Made by a program: the position numbers and the translations under genes. Positions 24,511 to 33,173 of a stretch of DNA of 64,000 nt are shown here, piece by piece. The notes under the pieces are model-generated. The model was not told the DNA's origin, did not search any database, and saw nothing but the letters and a program-made list of their open reading frames with translations. The DNA comes from Lentzea xinjiangensis (GTDB taxonomy: Bacteria; Actinomycetota; Actinomycetes; Mycobacteriales; Pseudonocardiaceae): assembly GCF_900110955.1 (NCBI RefSeq), contig NZ_FOFR01000001.1:728410-792409 (forward strand), written 5' to 3'. Position 1 is the first letter of the stretch. Each line of letters opens with the position of its first letter.

Positions 24511-25821
24511 GTGCTCGGCGCATTCCGCTCGGCTCTCGCGACGCCGGATCTACGCAAGAAGATCCTTTTCACGCTCGGGATCATCATTGTGTACCGGCTT
24601 GGTGCGACCATGCCCGCGCCGGGCGTGTCCTTCAAGAACGTGCGGGCGTGTGCTGAACAGCTCGAAGGTCAGAACATCTACTCGCTGATCAACCTGTTCA
24701 GCGGTGGCGCGCTGCTGAACCTGTCCGTGTTCGCGCTGGGCATCATGCCCTACATCACCGCGAGCATCATCATCCAGCTGCTGACCGTGGTCATCCCGCG
24801 GTTCGAGCAGCTGAAGAAGGAAGGACAGGCTGGTCAGGGCAAGCTGACGCAGTACACGCGGTACCTGACCATCGGGCTCGCGATCCTGCAGTCCACCGGT
24901 CTGGTGGCCCTGGCGGTGCGCGGTCAGCTGTTCGGCGAGTGCGACCAGGATGTCATCCCGAACAAGGACAGCCTCTTCACCCTCATCGTGCTGGTCATCA
25001 CCATGACCGCCGGTACCTCGGTCATCATGTGGCTGGGTGAGCTGATCACGGAGAAGGGCATCGGCAACGGCATGTCGCTGCTGATCTTCACCGGTATCGC
25101 CGCCCGCATCCCGGCCGAGGGCAAGAACATCCTCGACAAGAGCGGCCTCACCTTCGCCCTCGTGGTCGTGGCCGCTCTGATCATCATCGCGAGCGTCATC
25201 TACGTCGAGCAGGCCCAGCGCCGCATCCCGGTGCAGTACGCCAAGCGCATGATCGGCCGCCGCATGTACGGCGGCACGTCGACGTACCTCCCCCTCAAGG
25301 TGAACCAGGCCGGCGTCATCCCGGTCATCTTCGCCTCGTCGCTGCTCTACCTGCCGGACCTGATCGTGCGTCTCACCCAGGGCTCGTCGACCGAGCCGAA
25401 CTGGTTCTCGACGTTCGTGCAGACCTACCTGGTCAAGCAGTCGAGCTGGGTGCACATCGCCACGTACTTCCTGCTCATCGTCTTCTTCACGTACTTCTAC
25501 GTCGGCATCACGTTCAACCCGGACGAGCGTGCTGACGAGATGAAGAAGTTCGGTGGCTTCATCCCCGGCATCCGTCCCGGTCGCCCGACCGCCGAGTACC
25601 TCAAGTTCGTGCTGGGCCGCATCACGCTCCCCGGCTCGCTCTACCTCGGCATCGTGGCGATCCTGCCGAACCTCTTCCTGGACCTGACCGGCGACGGCCA
25701 GAACCAGAACTTCCCGTTCGGCGGCACCGCGGTTCTGATCATGGTCGGTGTCGGTCTCGACACCGTGAAGCAGATCGAGAGCCAGCTCATGCAGCGCAAT
25801 TACGAAGGGTTCCTCCGCTAG
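24511..25821 (+). CDS. secY: Preprotein translocase channel SecY
   Basis: A 436-residue integral membrane protein, the pore of the Sec translocon. The GTG start is set by AGGAGG six bases upstream and by the family N-terminus LGAFRSALATPDLRKKI; a longer in-frame stretch upstream is not conserved. Ten transmembrane helices can be traced, with the first loop, the plug region and the GGSSTYLPLKVN-like loop in the second half. adk follows immediately, the stop and next start being adjacent, so SecY, Adk and Map form one operon. Confidence 0.97.
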   Translation: MLGAFRSALATPDLRKKILFTLGIIIVYRLGATMPAPGVSFKNVRACAEQLEGQNIYSLINLFSGGALLNLSVFALGIMPYITASIIIQLLTVVIPRFEQLKKEGQAGQGKLTQYTRYLTIGLAILQSTGLVALAVRGQLFGECDQDVIPNKDSLFTLIVLVITMTAGTSVIMWLGELITEKGIGNGMSLLIFTGIAARIPAEGKNILDKSGLTFALVVVAALIIIASVIYVEQAQRRIPVQYAKRMIGRRMYGGTSTYLPLKVNQAGVIPVIFASSLLYLPDLIVRLTQGSSTEPNWFSTFVQTYLVKQSSWVHIATYFLLIVFFTYFYVGITFNPDERADEMKKFGGFIPGIRPGRPTAEYLKFVLGRITLPGSLYLGIVAILPNLFLDLTGDGQNQNFPFGGTAVLIMVGVGLDTVKQIESQLMQRNYEGFLR

Positions 25822-26382
25822 ATGCGACTCGTTCTCGTTGGCCCGCCGGGTGCGGGCAAGGGCACCCAGGCCGAAGTGCTGAGCCGCAAGCTCGGTGTGC
25901 CGCACATCTCGACGGGCGACCTCTTCCGGTCACACATCAGCAACCAGACCGAGCTCGGGCTGGAGGTGCAGAGCATCCTCGACGAGGGCGCTCTCGTGCC
26001 GGACTCCATCACGAACGAGATGGTGCGCAAGCGGCTGGCCGAGGCGGACGCGGCGGACGGGTTCCTGCTCGACGGGTTCCCGCGCAACGTCGCGCAGGCC
26101 GACAAGCTGGGTGAGTTCCTCGCCGTCGGCGGCCACGCCCTCGACGCGGTGCTGGAGTTCCGGGTCGACGAGGACGTCGTGGTCGAGCGGCTGCTCGCAC
26201 GGGGGCGTACGGACGACAAGGAAGACGTCATCCGGCACCGCCAGCAGGTGTACCGCAACGAGACCGCGCCGCTGCTCGACTACTACGCGGACAAGGTCGT
26301 CTCCATCGACGCGGTCGGTGAGATCGACGAGATCAGTGAGCGCGCGCTGGCGGCGCTGCACTCGCTGCGCGGCGAGAAGTGA
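25822..26382 (+). CDS. adk: Adenylate kinase
   Basis: A 186-residue enzyme converting ATP and AMP to two ADP. P-loop GPPGAGKGT at residues 7-15, the AMP-binding STGDLFR segment, DGFPRN, and a short LID ([14 protein letters not shown]) as in mycobacterial enzymes that lack the zinc LID. The start is the first base after the secY stop. Its stop overlaps a possible upstream GTG of map. Confidence 0.97.
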   Translation: MRLVLVGPPGAGKGTQAEVLSRKLGVPHISTGDLFRSHISNQTELGLEVQSILDEGALVPDSITNEMVRKRLAEADAADGFLLDGFPRNVAQADKLGEFLAVGGHALDAVLEFRVDEDVVVERLLARGRTDDKEDVIRHRQQVYRNETAPLLDYYADKVVSIDAVGEIDEISERALAALHSLRGEK

Positions 26383-26435
26383 CAGGTGGACTCCTCACCC
26401 GGCTCCGCTCTGTCGTCACAGGTGGCAGCGAAAGC

Positions 26436-27218
26436 ATGAGCAAGATCGAGATCAAGACGCCCGCCCAGCTGGAGGCCATGCGCGCCTCCGGCCTGGTCGT
26501 GGCGAGGGCGTTGCGCAACGTCGTCGACGCGGTGAAGCCCGGCGTGTCCACCTGGGAGCTCGACGAGATCGCCGAGCAGACCATCCGCGACGCCGGCGCC
26601 ATCCCGTCGTTCAAGGGCTACCACGGCTTCCCGGCGAGCATCTGCGCGTCGGTGAACGACCAGATCGTCCACGGCATCCCCAGCAAGCAGCAGGTGCTGG
26701 CCGAGGGCGACCTGATCTCCATCGACTGCGGCGCGATCCTCGACGACTGGCACGGCGACTCGGCGGTCACCGTCGGCGTCGGCGAGCTGTCGCCGGCCGA
26801 CCACAAGCTGTCCGAGGCGACCAGGCTATCGATGCTCGCGGGCATCGCGGCCGCGGTGCCCGGCGGGCGGCTCACGGACATCTCGTTCGCGATCGAGTCC
26901 TCGGCCATCGAGTCGGGGGAGCGCGACGGCATCGAGTACGGCATCGTCGCGGACTACGGCGGCCACGGCATCGGTTCCAAGATGCACATGGACCCGTTCC
27001 TGCCGAACTACGGCAAGCCCGGCAAGGGCCCGAGGCTCAAGGTCGGCATGGCCATCGCGATCGAGCCCATGCTGACGCTCGGCACCGACGACTCCCAGGA
27101 GCTTGAGGACGGCTGGACCGTCATCACGCTCGACGGCACGCGCGCCGCGCACTGGGAGCACAGCGTCGCGATCACCGAGGACGGTCCCTGGGTGCTCACC
27201 GCACCCGAAGAGGACTGA
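26436..27218 (+). CDS. map: Methionine aminopeptidase, type I
   Basis: A 260-residue metalloprotease that removes the N-terminal Met. With this ATG the metal ligands fall at Asp97, Asp108, His177, Glu210 and Glu241; the first two match the E. coli numbers, which supports the start. A GTG at 26379 overlapping the adk stop would add 19 residues and cannot be excluded, as the ribosome site before the ATG is weak. All ligands and the HGIP and GGHGIG motifs are present. Third gene of the secY operon, followed by a terminator. Confidence 0.95.
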   Translation: MSKIEIKTPAQLEAMRASGLVVARALRNVVDAVKPGVSTWELDEIAEQTIRDAGAIPSFKGYHGFPASICASVNDQIVHGIPSKQQVLAEGDLISIDCGAILDDWHGDSAVTVGVGELSPADHKLSEATRLSMLAGIAAAVPGGRLTDISFAIESSAIESGERDGIEYGIVADYGGHGIGSKMHMDPFLPNYGKPGKGPRLKVGMAIAIEPMLTLGTDDSQELEDGWTVITLDGTRAAHWEHSVAITEDGPWVLTAPEED

Positions 27219-27246
27219 GGGACCAGGGCACCACAGCTTTCCGGTC

Positions 27247-27286
27247 AACCCCGTTCACCGCATCCGGTGAACGGGGTTATTCGTTT
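27247..27286 (+). terminator. secY-adk-map terminator
   Basis: AACCCCGTTCACCG and its complement form a perfect 14-bp stem with a CATC loop, followed by ATTCGTTT. Located about 30 bp after map. Confidence 0.88.
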
Positions 27287-27335
27287 GTCGGGGCCGATAC
27301 CGTCGAGGTGACGAACGAACCGGTGCTTGGGGGGC

Positions 27336-28013
27336 ATGGTGGGGGTCACCCGTTTCGTCCTGTCCGCTCTTCTGATCCTCGTTTCAGGCTGCGCTGCCAC
27401 GAAGCCGGCCACCGACTTCACCTACCAGGACGTGCCGGCCGAGCGGATCGCCGACCGGCTCTTCCTGGCCGACGTCATCGCGGCGGTCGAGCGGTGCGAT
27501 CCGCCGTTCGCCGACGTCAACGTCCGGCGTCCGGACTTCGTGAGCCCGCCGCCTCCCGTGGACGGCGGGTGTGGTGGCGCGATCCGGTCGGGCGCCCCGT
27601 GGGAGTACGTCGACGCGGTCAACCGCATCACGGCGCTGCACGACACCGTCGTCCGCGAGTGGGAGGCCCGCCTGAGGTCCGGGCCCGAGGCCGCCGAGAC
27701 GCGCGCGGTGACCTCGATCCTGCTGCACTGCCTCGACCGGGCCGGCTTCACCCAGCGAGGCCCCGGCGATCCGAGCCTGGAGAGCTACGGCGTCGGATCG
27801 GGTGACGCCGCGCTCGCCAACGCGGCTCAGCGGTGCTCCGACGAGACCGCGTACGGCTGGAGCGTCGCTGCTCAGCGCCTCCGCACGCTGCGATCCGTGC
27901 TCGGCGCGCAAGAGGAGCACATCAACGCGATCGCCCGGCTCCGGCCGGTGCTCGAACGGGGTGCGCAGCCCGACCGCGGACCTGAGCGGGCCCGATTTGG
28001 GTTGCAGGAGTGA
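27336..28013 (+). CDS. Putative lipoprotein of unknown function
   Basis: A 225-residue exported protein. The ATG after a G-rich stretch is used; a TTG nine bases earlier and a GTG three bases later are alternatives. A signal peptide (VTRFVLSALLILVSGC) ends in a lipobox. The mature part is mostly helical with scattered cysteines (VERCDPP, GGCGGA, HCLDRAG, QRCSDE) and no motif I recognise. It stands alone between two ribosomal-type operons, and the infA promoter begins inside its last codons. Secretion and lipidation are likely; function is unknown. Confidence 0.75.
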   Translation: MVGVTRFVLSALLILVSGCAATKPATDFTYQDVPAERIADRLFLADVIAAVERCDPPFADVNVRRPDFVSPPPPVDGGCGGAIRSGAPWEYVDAVNRITALHDTVVREWEARLRSGPEAAETRAVTSILLHCLDRAGFTQRGPGDPSLESYGVGSGDAALANAAQRCSDETAYGWSVAAQRLRTLRSVLGAQEEHINAIARLRPVLERGAQPDRGPERARFGLQE

Positions 28014-28025
28014 ACTGCGTACACT
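27991..28025 (+). promoter_or_regulatory. infA / alpha operon promoter
   Basis: CCCGATTTGGGT holds the -35 TTGGGT (27997-28002); after 17 bp comes TACACT (28020-28025). The -35 side lies inside the end of the preceding gene. The block resembles the rpsL, rpsJ and rplM promoters. Confidence 0.7.
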
Positions 28026-28135
28026 GGTCAGGTGGCGCATCCGTCGCGCCGGTTCAGTCATGCCCTCGCAGGTGAGATCGAACCGGGCTGTCGCGCGTCC
28101 GAAGGTTATTATCACCGTCACGAAACGCGGAGGAC

Positions 28136-28357
28136 ATGGGCAAGAAGGACGGGGCCATTGAGGTCGAGGGCCGCGTAGTCGAGCCGCTCCCCAACGCGAT
28201 GTTCAGGGTCGAGTTGGAGAACGGTCACAAGGTACTCGCGCACATCAGCGGCAAGATGCGACAGCACTACATCCGCATCCTCCCTGAGGACCGGGTCGTC
28301 GTGGAGCTCTCGCCCTACGACCTGTCCCGCGGGCGCATCGTCTACCGCTACAAGTGA
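28136..28357 (+). CDS. infA: Translation initiation factor IF-1
   Basis: A 73-residue OB-fold protein binding the 30S A site. The sequence [20 protein letters not shown] to [19 protein letters not shown] is near-invariant. GGAGG precedes the ATG by three bases. First gene of the infA-rpmJ-rpsM-rpsK-rpsD-rpoA-rplQ series. Confidence 0.98.
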   Translation: MGKKDGAIEVEGRVVEPLPNAMFRVELENGHKVLAHISGKMRQHYIRILPEDRVVVELSPYDLSRGRIVYRYK

Positions 28358-28382
28358 CCTCCAGTAGCAGGAGATCTCAGGC

Positions 28383-28496
28383 GTGAAGGTCCAGCCGAGC
28401 GTCAAGAAGATCTGCGACAAGTGCAAGGTGATCCGCCGTCACGGCCGGGTCATGGTGATCTGCGAGAACCTGCGCCACAAGCAGCGCCAGGGCTGA
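28383..28496 (+). CDS. rpmJ: 50S ribosomal protein L36
   Basis: A 37-residue protein starting at GTG behind AGGAG. It has the zinc ligands Cys11, Cys14, Cys27 and His32 of the zinc-binding (C+) type and ends [11 protein letters not shown]. It lies 25 bp after infA, in its normal place. Confidence 0.97.
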   Translation: MKVQPSVKKICDKCKVIRRHGRVMVICENLRHKQRQG

Positions 28497-28716
28497 GCAG
28501 TTCCACCACGCGCTCGTCGAGCTCTTCGATGACGCAGTAACGAGAAGCCTCCTCGCACCTGCCGCACGCAGGGCTCCAAGCGTGCGGACACCCCCGGATT
28601 CCAGGCCGGGGCCGGGACACCGGCTGTGAGAGCAGCCGGAACGACACACAGCGAGTCAGTCGCCGGAACCGGGCGAGGAGCAGACCTGGAAGTAATCGAC
28701 AGGAGTTAACCGCCAC

Positions 28717-29097
28717 ATGGCACGACTCGCTGGCGTCGACCTCCCCCGCGAGAAGCGGATGGAGATCGCGCTCACCTACATCTTCGGCATCGGTCGTACG
28801 CGCTCCAAGGAGCTGCTCGCCGCCACGGAGATCTCCCCGGACCTCCGGGTGAAGGATCTGACGGACGACGACCTCGCCAAGCTGCGGGACCACATCGAGA
28901 CGAACTACAAGGTCGAGGGTGACCTTCGCCGTGAGGTCGCGGCCGACATCCGTCGCAAGATGGAGATCGGTTGCTACGCGGGTCTTCGGCACCGTCGCGG
29001 CCTGCCCGTTCGCGGACAGCGCACCAAGACGAACGCCCGTACCCGCAAGGGTCCGAAGAAGACCGTGGCCGGCAAGAAGAAGGCCGGCAAGAAGTAA
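28717..29097 (+). CDS. rpsM: 30S ribosomal protein S13
   Basis: A 126-residue head protein contacting the P-site tRNA. Conserved [20 protein letters not shown] start, [20 protein letters not shown] and a lysine-rich tail. The 220-bp spacer before it has a small CCGGCTG/CAGCCGG hairpin and AGGAG, but no convincing promoter. Confidence 0.97.
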   Translation: MARLAGVDLPREKRMEIALTYIFGIGRTRSKELLAATEISPDLRVKDLTDDDLAKLRDHIETNYKVEGDLRREVAADIRRKMEIGCYAGLRHRRGLPVRGQRTKTNARTRKGPKKTVAGKKKAGKK

Positions 29098-29134
29098 GAC
29101 CTCGGGTCTGCTGCCCTCAACTTAGGAGTTCGTT

Positions 29135-29542
29135 TTGCCACCCAAGTCCCGCACGGGCGCCGGGGTCAAGAAGATCCGGCGCAAGGAAAAGAAGAACGTC
29201 TCGCACGGCCAGGCGCACATCAAGAGCACGTTCAACAACACCATCGTGTCCATCACGGACCCGATGGGCAACGTGATCAGCTGGGCGTCCGCCGGCCACG
29301 TGGGCTTCAAGGGCTCGCGCAAGTCCACGCCGTTCGCGGCGCAGATGGCTGCCGAGAACGCCGCCCGCAAGGCCGCCGAGCACGGCATGCGCAAGGTGGA
29401 CGTGTTCGTGAAGGGTCCCGGCTCCGGCCGTGAGACCGCGATCCGTTCGCTGCAGGCAGCCGGTCTCGAGGTCGGCACCATCCAGGACGTGACCCCGCAG
29501 CCCCACAACGGCTGCCGCCCGCCCAAGCGGCGCCGGGTCTGA
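29135..29542 (+). CDS. rpsK: 30S ribosomal protein S11
   Basis: A 135-residue platform protein. It starts at a TTG with AGGAG six bases upstream, which fixes the start and gives [20 protein letters not shown]. Conserved [20 protein letters not shown] and the [18 protein letters not shown] end. The rare start codon may lower its translation. Confidence 0.97.
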   Translation: MPPKSRTGAGVKKIRRKEKKNVSHGQAHIKSTFNNTIVSITDPMGNVISWASAGHVGFKGSRKSTPFAAQMAAENAARKAAEHGMRKVDVFVKGPGSGRETAIRSLQAAGLEVGTIQDVTPQPHNGCRPPKRRRV

Positions 29543-29565
29543 GGCACGGGGAGGAGTAAGAACTA

Positions 29566-30171
29566 ATGGCTCGTTACACGGGACCCGCGACGCGTATCTC
29601 GCGCCGCCTGAAGGTCGACCTCGTTGGTGGGGACCAGGCGTTCGAGCGCCGTCCGTACCCGCCCGGCCAGCACGGCCGCGGCAGGGTCAAGGAGTCCGAG
29701 TACCTGCTGCAGCTCCAGGAGAAGCAGAAGGCTCGCTACACCTACGGCGTGCTCGAGAAGCAGTTCGTCCGCTACTACAAGGAAGCGGTTCGTCGCCCGG
29801 GCAAGACCGGTGAGAACCTGCTCCAGATCCTCGAGGCCCGCCTCGACAACGTGGTGTACCGCGCGGGCCTCGCCCGCACGCGTCGCCAGGCTCGTCAGCT
29901 GGTCGCTCACGGTCACTTCCTGGTCAACGGCCACAAGGTGAACATCCCGAGCTACCAGGTGTCGAAGTTCGACATCATCGACGTGAAGCCGAAGTCCATG
30001 CCGACGCTGCCCTTCGAGGCTGCTCGCGCGTCCTTCGGTGACCGCCCGATTCCCGCTTGGCTGCAGGTCGTCCCCTCGAACCTGCGCATCCTCGTGCACC
30101 AGCTGCCCGAGCGCGCGCAGATCGACACGCCTGTCACCGAGCAGCTCATCGTCGAGCTCTACTCGAAGTGA
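29566..30171 (+). CDS. rpsD: 30S ribosomal protein S4
   Basis: A 201-residue assembly initiator and fidelity protein with the C-terminal S4 RNA-binding domain (RLDNVVYRAGLARTRRQARQ). Start MARYTGPATRISRRLKVDL. It lacks the N-terminal zinc Cys cluster. 23 bp after rpsK. Confidence 0.97.
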   Translation: MARYTGPATRISRRLKVDLVGGDQAFERRPYPPGQHGRGRVKESEYLLQLQEKQKARYTYGVLEKQFVRYYKEAVRRPGKTGENLLQILEARLDNVVYRAGLARTRRQARQLVAHGHFLVNGHKVNIPSYQVSKFDIIDVKPKSMPTLPFEAARASFGDRPIPAWLQVVPSNLRILVHQLPERAQIDTPVTEQLIVELYSK

Positions 30172-30177
30172 TCCTCT

Positions 30178-30210
30178 CCGAGCCATCGTTCCTCGTGGAC
30201 GGTGGCTCGG
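30178..30210 (+). other. rpsD-rpoA intercistronic hairpin
   Basis: CCGAGCCATCG and CGGTGGCTCGG pair over 11 positions (one wobble) around an 11-base loop, seven bases after the rpsD stop. No T-run. It could be a partial terminator or processing site before rpoA. Confidence 0.45.
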
Positions 30211-30319
30211 GTCGGGTCCCGCATCGGCGCGAAGGGTGTGCCGAGTGCGTTTGCCGGTCTCCGCACCGGCGTCGTGACGGCGTCAAATAGCGGGCGTCGT
30301 TGTAGAAAGGTTGAACCCA

Positions 30320-31378
30320 GTGCTGATTTCCCAGCGCCCCTCGCTCGGCGAGGAAGCGGTCTCCGAGACCCGTTCCCGGTTCGTCATCGAACCGCTGGAG
30401 CCGGGCTTCGGTTACACGCTCGGCAACTCGATCCGCCGCACGCTGCTCTCGTCGATCCCCGGTGCCGCTGTCACGAGCATCCGCATCGACGGCGTGCTGC
30501 ACGAGTTCACCACGGTTCCCGGGGTGAAGGAGGACGTCACCGACGTCATCCTGAACCTCAAGGAGCTCGTCGTCTCGTCCGAGGAGGACGAGCCGGTGAC
30601 CATGTACCTGCGCAAGCAGGGCCCCGGTGTGGTGACCGCGGGCGACATCGTGCCTCCGGCCGGTGTCACCGTGCACAACCCCGACCTGCACATCGCGACC
30701 CTGAACGGCAAGGGCAAGCTGGAGATCGAGCTCGTCGTCGAGCGCGGTCGCGGCTACGTCCCCGCGGTGCAGAACAAGCAGGCGGGCGCCGAGATCGGCC
30801 GCATCCCCGTCGACTCGATCTACTCGCCGGTTCTCAAGGTGACGTACAAGGTCGAGGCCACTCGTGTCGAGCAGCGTACGGACTTCGACAAGCTGATCCT
30901 CGACGTGGAGACCAAGCCCTCGATCACCCCGAGGGACGCGGTCGCTTCCGCGGGCAAGACCCTGGTGGAGCTGTTCGGCCTCGCTCGCGAGCTGAACATC
31001 GACGCCGAGGGCATCGAGATCGGCCCGTCGCCGGCCGAAGCCGACACCATCGCCGCGTTCGCGATGCCCATCGAGGACCTGGACCTCACGGTCCGGTCTT
31101 ACAACTGCTTGAAGCGGGAAGGCATCCACACCGTCGGCGAGCTCGTGTCGCGCAGCGAGGCGGACCTGCTGGACATCCGCAACTTCGGTGCGAAGTCGAT
31201 CGACGAGGTCAAGATGAAGCTCGTCGGCCTCGGCCTCGCGCTCAAGGACTCGCCTCCTGGGTTCGACCCGTCCGCCGCCGCGTCGGACTACCACCCCGGT
31301 GACACGGGCTGGGGTGCCGGTGCCGGTCTGGACTCGCACGACGACGGTCAGGACTACGCGGAGACCGAGCAGCTCTGA
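30320..31378 (+). CDS. rpoA: DNA-directed RNA polymerase subunit alpha
   Basis: A 352-residue subunit that dimerises to start polymerase assembly. The GTG is preferred over a TTG nine bases earlier because it gives the family start [11 protein letters not shown] and has GAAAGG at the right distance. The N-terminal domain has [20 protein letters not shown] and [10 protein letters not shown]. The C-terminal domain (after about residue 250) has the helix-hairpin motif [20 protein letters not shown] used for promoter and activator contact. A short acidic tail ends it. Confidence 0.97.
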   Translation: MLISQRPSLGEEAVSETRSRFVIEPLEPGFGYTLGNSIRRTLLSSIPGAAVTSIRIDGVLHEFTTVPGVKEDVTDVILNLKELVVSSEEDEPVTMYLRKQGPGVVTAGDIVPPAGVTVHNPDLHIATLNGKGKLEIELVVERGRGYVPAVQNKQAGAEIGRIPVDSIYSPVLKVTYKVEATRVEQRTDFDKLILDVETKPSITPRDAVASAGKTLVELFGLARELNIDAEGIEIGPSPAEADTIAAFAMPIEDLDLTVRSYNCLKREGIHTVGELVSRSEADLLDIRNFGAKSIDEVKMKLVGLGLALKDSPPGFDPSAAASDYHPGDTGWGAGAGLDSHDDGQDYAETEQL

Positions 31379-31429
31379 CGCTCTGATCTCAGAGCTAGAG
31401 GATCGCAACAGTTACTACAGGAGCAAGCG

Positions 31430-32002
31430 ATGCCCACCCCTACCAAGGGCCCCCGGCTCGGTGGGTCTCCGGCGCACGAGCGGCTGCTGCTCGCCAACTT
31501 GGCGACGGCGCTGTTCCAGCACGGCCGGATCAAGACCACTGAGGCGAAGGCGAAGCGGCTGCGTCCGTACGCCGAGAAGATCATCAGCAAGGCCAAGGTC
31601 GGCGACCTGCACAACCGCCGCGAGATCATGAAGGTGATCCGCGACAAGGACGTCGTGCACAAGCTGATCGCCGAGATCGGTCCGTTCTTCAGCGACCGCT
31701 CCGGTGGCTACACCCGCATCACCAAGACGCTGGCGCGCAAGGGCGACAACGCCCCCATGGCCATCATCGAGCTGGTGCAGCAGAAGCTCGTCTCCACCGA
31801 GGCCGAGGCTGCGCGCAAGACCAAGTTCGCCAAGGACGAGAAGCCGGCCGCCGAGGTCGTCGACCAGGACGCCGAGGCGCCCGAGTCCGCGACGAAGGAC
31901 GCCACGGCCGAGCCCGCCGAGGGCGCTGTCGAGGTTGACGGCGAGCCGTCGGCCGAGGACGTCGAGGCGGAAGAGGCCAAGGACAAGAAGGACCAGTCCT
32001 GA
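31430..32002 (+). CDS. rplQ: 50S ribosomal protein L17 with acidic C-terminal extension
   Basis: A 190-residue protein. The first 120 residues are the family core ([56 protein letters not shown]). The last 65 are a disordered Glu/Asp/Ala-rich tail absent from shorter homologues and seen in many Actinobacteria. End of the alpha operon; truA follows after 56 bp. Confidence 0.96.
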   Translation: MPTPTKGPRLGGSPAHERLLLANLATALFQHGRIKTTEAKAKRLRPYAEKIISKAKVGDLHNRREIMKVIRDKDVVHKLIAEIGPFFSDRSGGYTRITKTLARKGDNAPMAIIELVQQKLVSTEAEAARKTKFAKDEKPAAEVVDQDAEAPESATKDATAEPAEGAVEVDGEPSAEDVEAEEAKDKKDQS

Positions 32003-32058
32003 GCGGTTCTCCTGCTGACGAGCCCGTCGTTCCCCCAGGGGACGGCGGGCTCGTTCGT

Positions 32059-32853
32059 GTGCGCTTCGACCTGGGGTACGACGGGACCGAGTTCTCGGGG
32101 TGGGCGCGGCAGCCGTCCCGTCGGACCGTGTGCGGCGTTCTCGAGGACACCATGTCGATGGTGTTGCGCGAGGACGTGTCTCTGACCGTGGCGGGGCGGA
32201 CCGACGCCGGGGTGCACGCCTCGGGCCAGGTCGCCCACGCCGATCTGCCGGCCACCGTGGATGTCGCCGGGCTGCCTCGCCGGCTGGCCCGCGCGTTGCC
32301 CACGGACGTGCGTGTTTTCTCCGCGCGTGTGGTGCCTGAAGCTTTCGACGCCCGGTTCTCGGCGTTGCGGCGCCACTACGAGTACCGGGTCACCGATGCC
32401 GCATCCGGGGCGCACCCGCTGCGGCGCCTGGACACGCTCGCCTGGCCCCGTCCGCTGGACGTCGACGCCATGAACGCCGCGGCCGCGCTGTTGCTGGGGG
32501 AGCACGACTTCTGCGCGTTCTGCAAGCGGCGGGAAGGGGCCACGACCATCCGGGAGCTGCAACGGCTGGAGCTGGTGCGCTCCTCGGTCGACGGGGTGAT
32601 CACGGCCTTCGTGTCCGCTGACGCGTTCTGCCACTCGATGGTCCGGTCGCTCATCGGAGCGCTGCTGGCCGTCGGGGAGGGGCGGAAGGCGGTGGAGTGG
32701 CCTTCCTCGTTGTTGTCGCTCCACGGGCGGGCCAGCGGGGTTGCGGTGGCTCCCGCGCACGGGTTGTGCCTGGTTCGGGTGGATTTCCCGGGGGATTCGG
32801 AGCTTGGGGCTCGGGCTGAGGCTACTCGGCGGGTTCGCACGTTGTCCGGGTGA
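32059..32853 (+). CDS. truA: tRNA pseudouridine(38-40) synthase TruA
   Basis: A 264-residue enzyme that makes pseudouridine in the tRNA anticodon arm. The catalytic Asp49 lies in GRTDAGVHA. Other family blocks are [15 protein letters not shown], the RHYEYRV strand and the [11 protein letters not shown] segment. The GTG start gives VRFDLGYDG, as usual; no good ribosome site is seen, suggesting readthrough coupling from rplQ. In M. tuberculosis truA also sits between rplQ and the ESX-4 locus. Confidence 0.95.
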   Translation: MRFDLGYDGTEFSGWARQPSRRTVCGVLEDTMSMVLREDVSLTVAGRTDAGVHASGQVAHADLPATVDVAGLPRRLARALPTDVRVFSARVVPEAFDARFSALRRHYEYRVTDAASGAHPLRRLDTLAWPRPLDVDAMNAAAALLLGEHDFCAFCKRREGATTIRELQRLELVRSSVDGVITAFVSADAFCHSMVRSLIGALLAVGEGRKAVEWPSSLLSLHGRASGVAVAPAHGLCLVRVDFPGDSELGARAEATRRVRTLSG

Positions 32854-32887
32854 GTTTTGCTCTTCGGTGGGTTGCGTTTTGCTGGTT

Positions 32888-32998
32888 GGGGTTGCGGTTT
32901 CTTGCGCGGGGCTCCGCCCCGGACCCCGCCAATCTGATCCAGGACCGGCCGGCGCCGTTCGCGGGTTGACGGCACGCCTGTTGGTTTGGGCGGCTTGT
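32888..32998 (+). repeat. Dispersed intergenic repeat, copy 2
   Basis: Second copy of the element at 5019-5135: GGGTTGCGGTT at the left, then GCCCC-rich palindromic DNA, AATCTGATCC, CCGGCGCCGT, GCGGGTTGA, GGCACGCCTGTTG and GGGCGGCTTGT. Same orientation and same type of location (between convergent genes). Confidence 0.7.
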
Positions 32999-33092
32999 GA
33001 CGGGACCACGCCACCCGCCTCGTGCGGGGAAGACGGCTCGGCTTCGCCTTCGCTGGGCTCGCCTTCGGCCTCGCGGCTTCCTCTGGAAGGGG

Positions 33093-33118
33093 AGAGCCCC
33101 CGGCGTAGGCCGGGGGCT
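33093..33118 (-). terminator. Terminator of the secreted protease gene
   Basis: GAGCCCCCGGC and complement form a perfect 11-bp stem with a four-base loop, about 47 bp after the protease stop on the minus strand. The T-tract is poor. Confidence 0.6.
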
Positions 33119-33130
33119 CCTCGGTGGTGC

Positions 33131-33173
33131 GGGGACTGGGGTTAGATGTCTGTGGGGACTGGGGTTAGATGTC
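33131..33173. repeat. Tandem 23-bp duplication at the protease 3' end
   Basis: The 20-base block GGGGACTGGGGTTAGATGTC occurs at 33131-33150 and again at 33154-33173. The second copy contains the protease stop codon and its last two codons, so the first is an extra copy of the gene's end. Confidence 0.9.

Larger units (their letters stand above)
32854..33164. other. Gene-free spacer between convergent truA and protease genes
   Basis: About 310 bp with no gene. From the left it contains the second copy of a dispersed intergenic repeat, a GCTCGGCTTCGCCTTCG-type low-complexity stretch, a hairpin that should terminate the protease transcript, and a 23-bp tandem duplication reaching into the protease stop codon. 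Confidence 0.6.
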
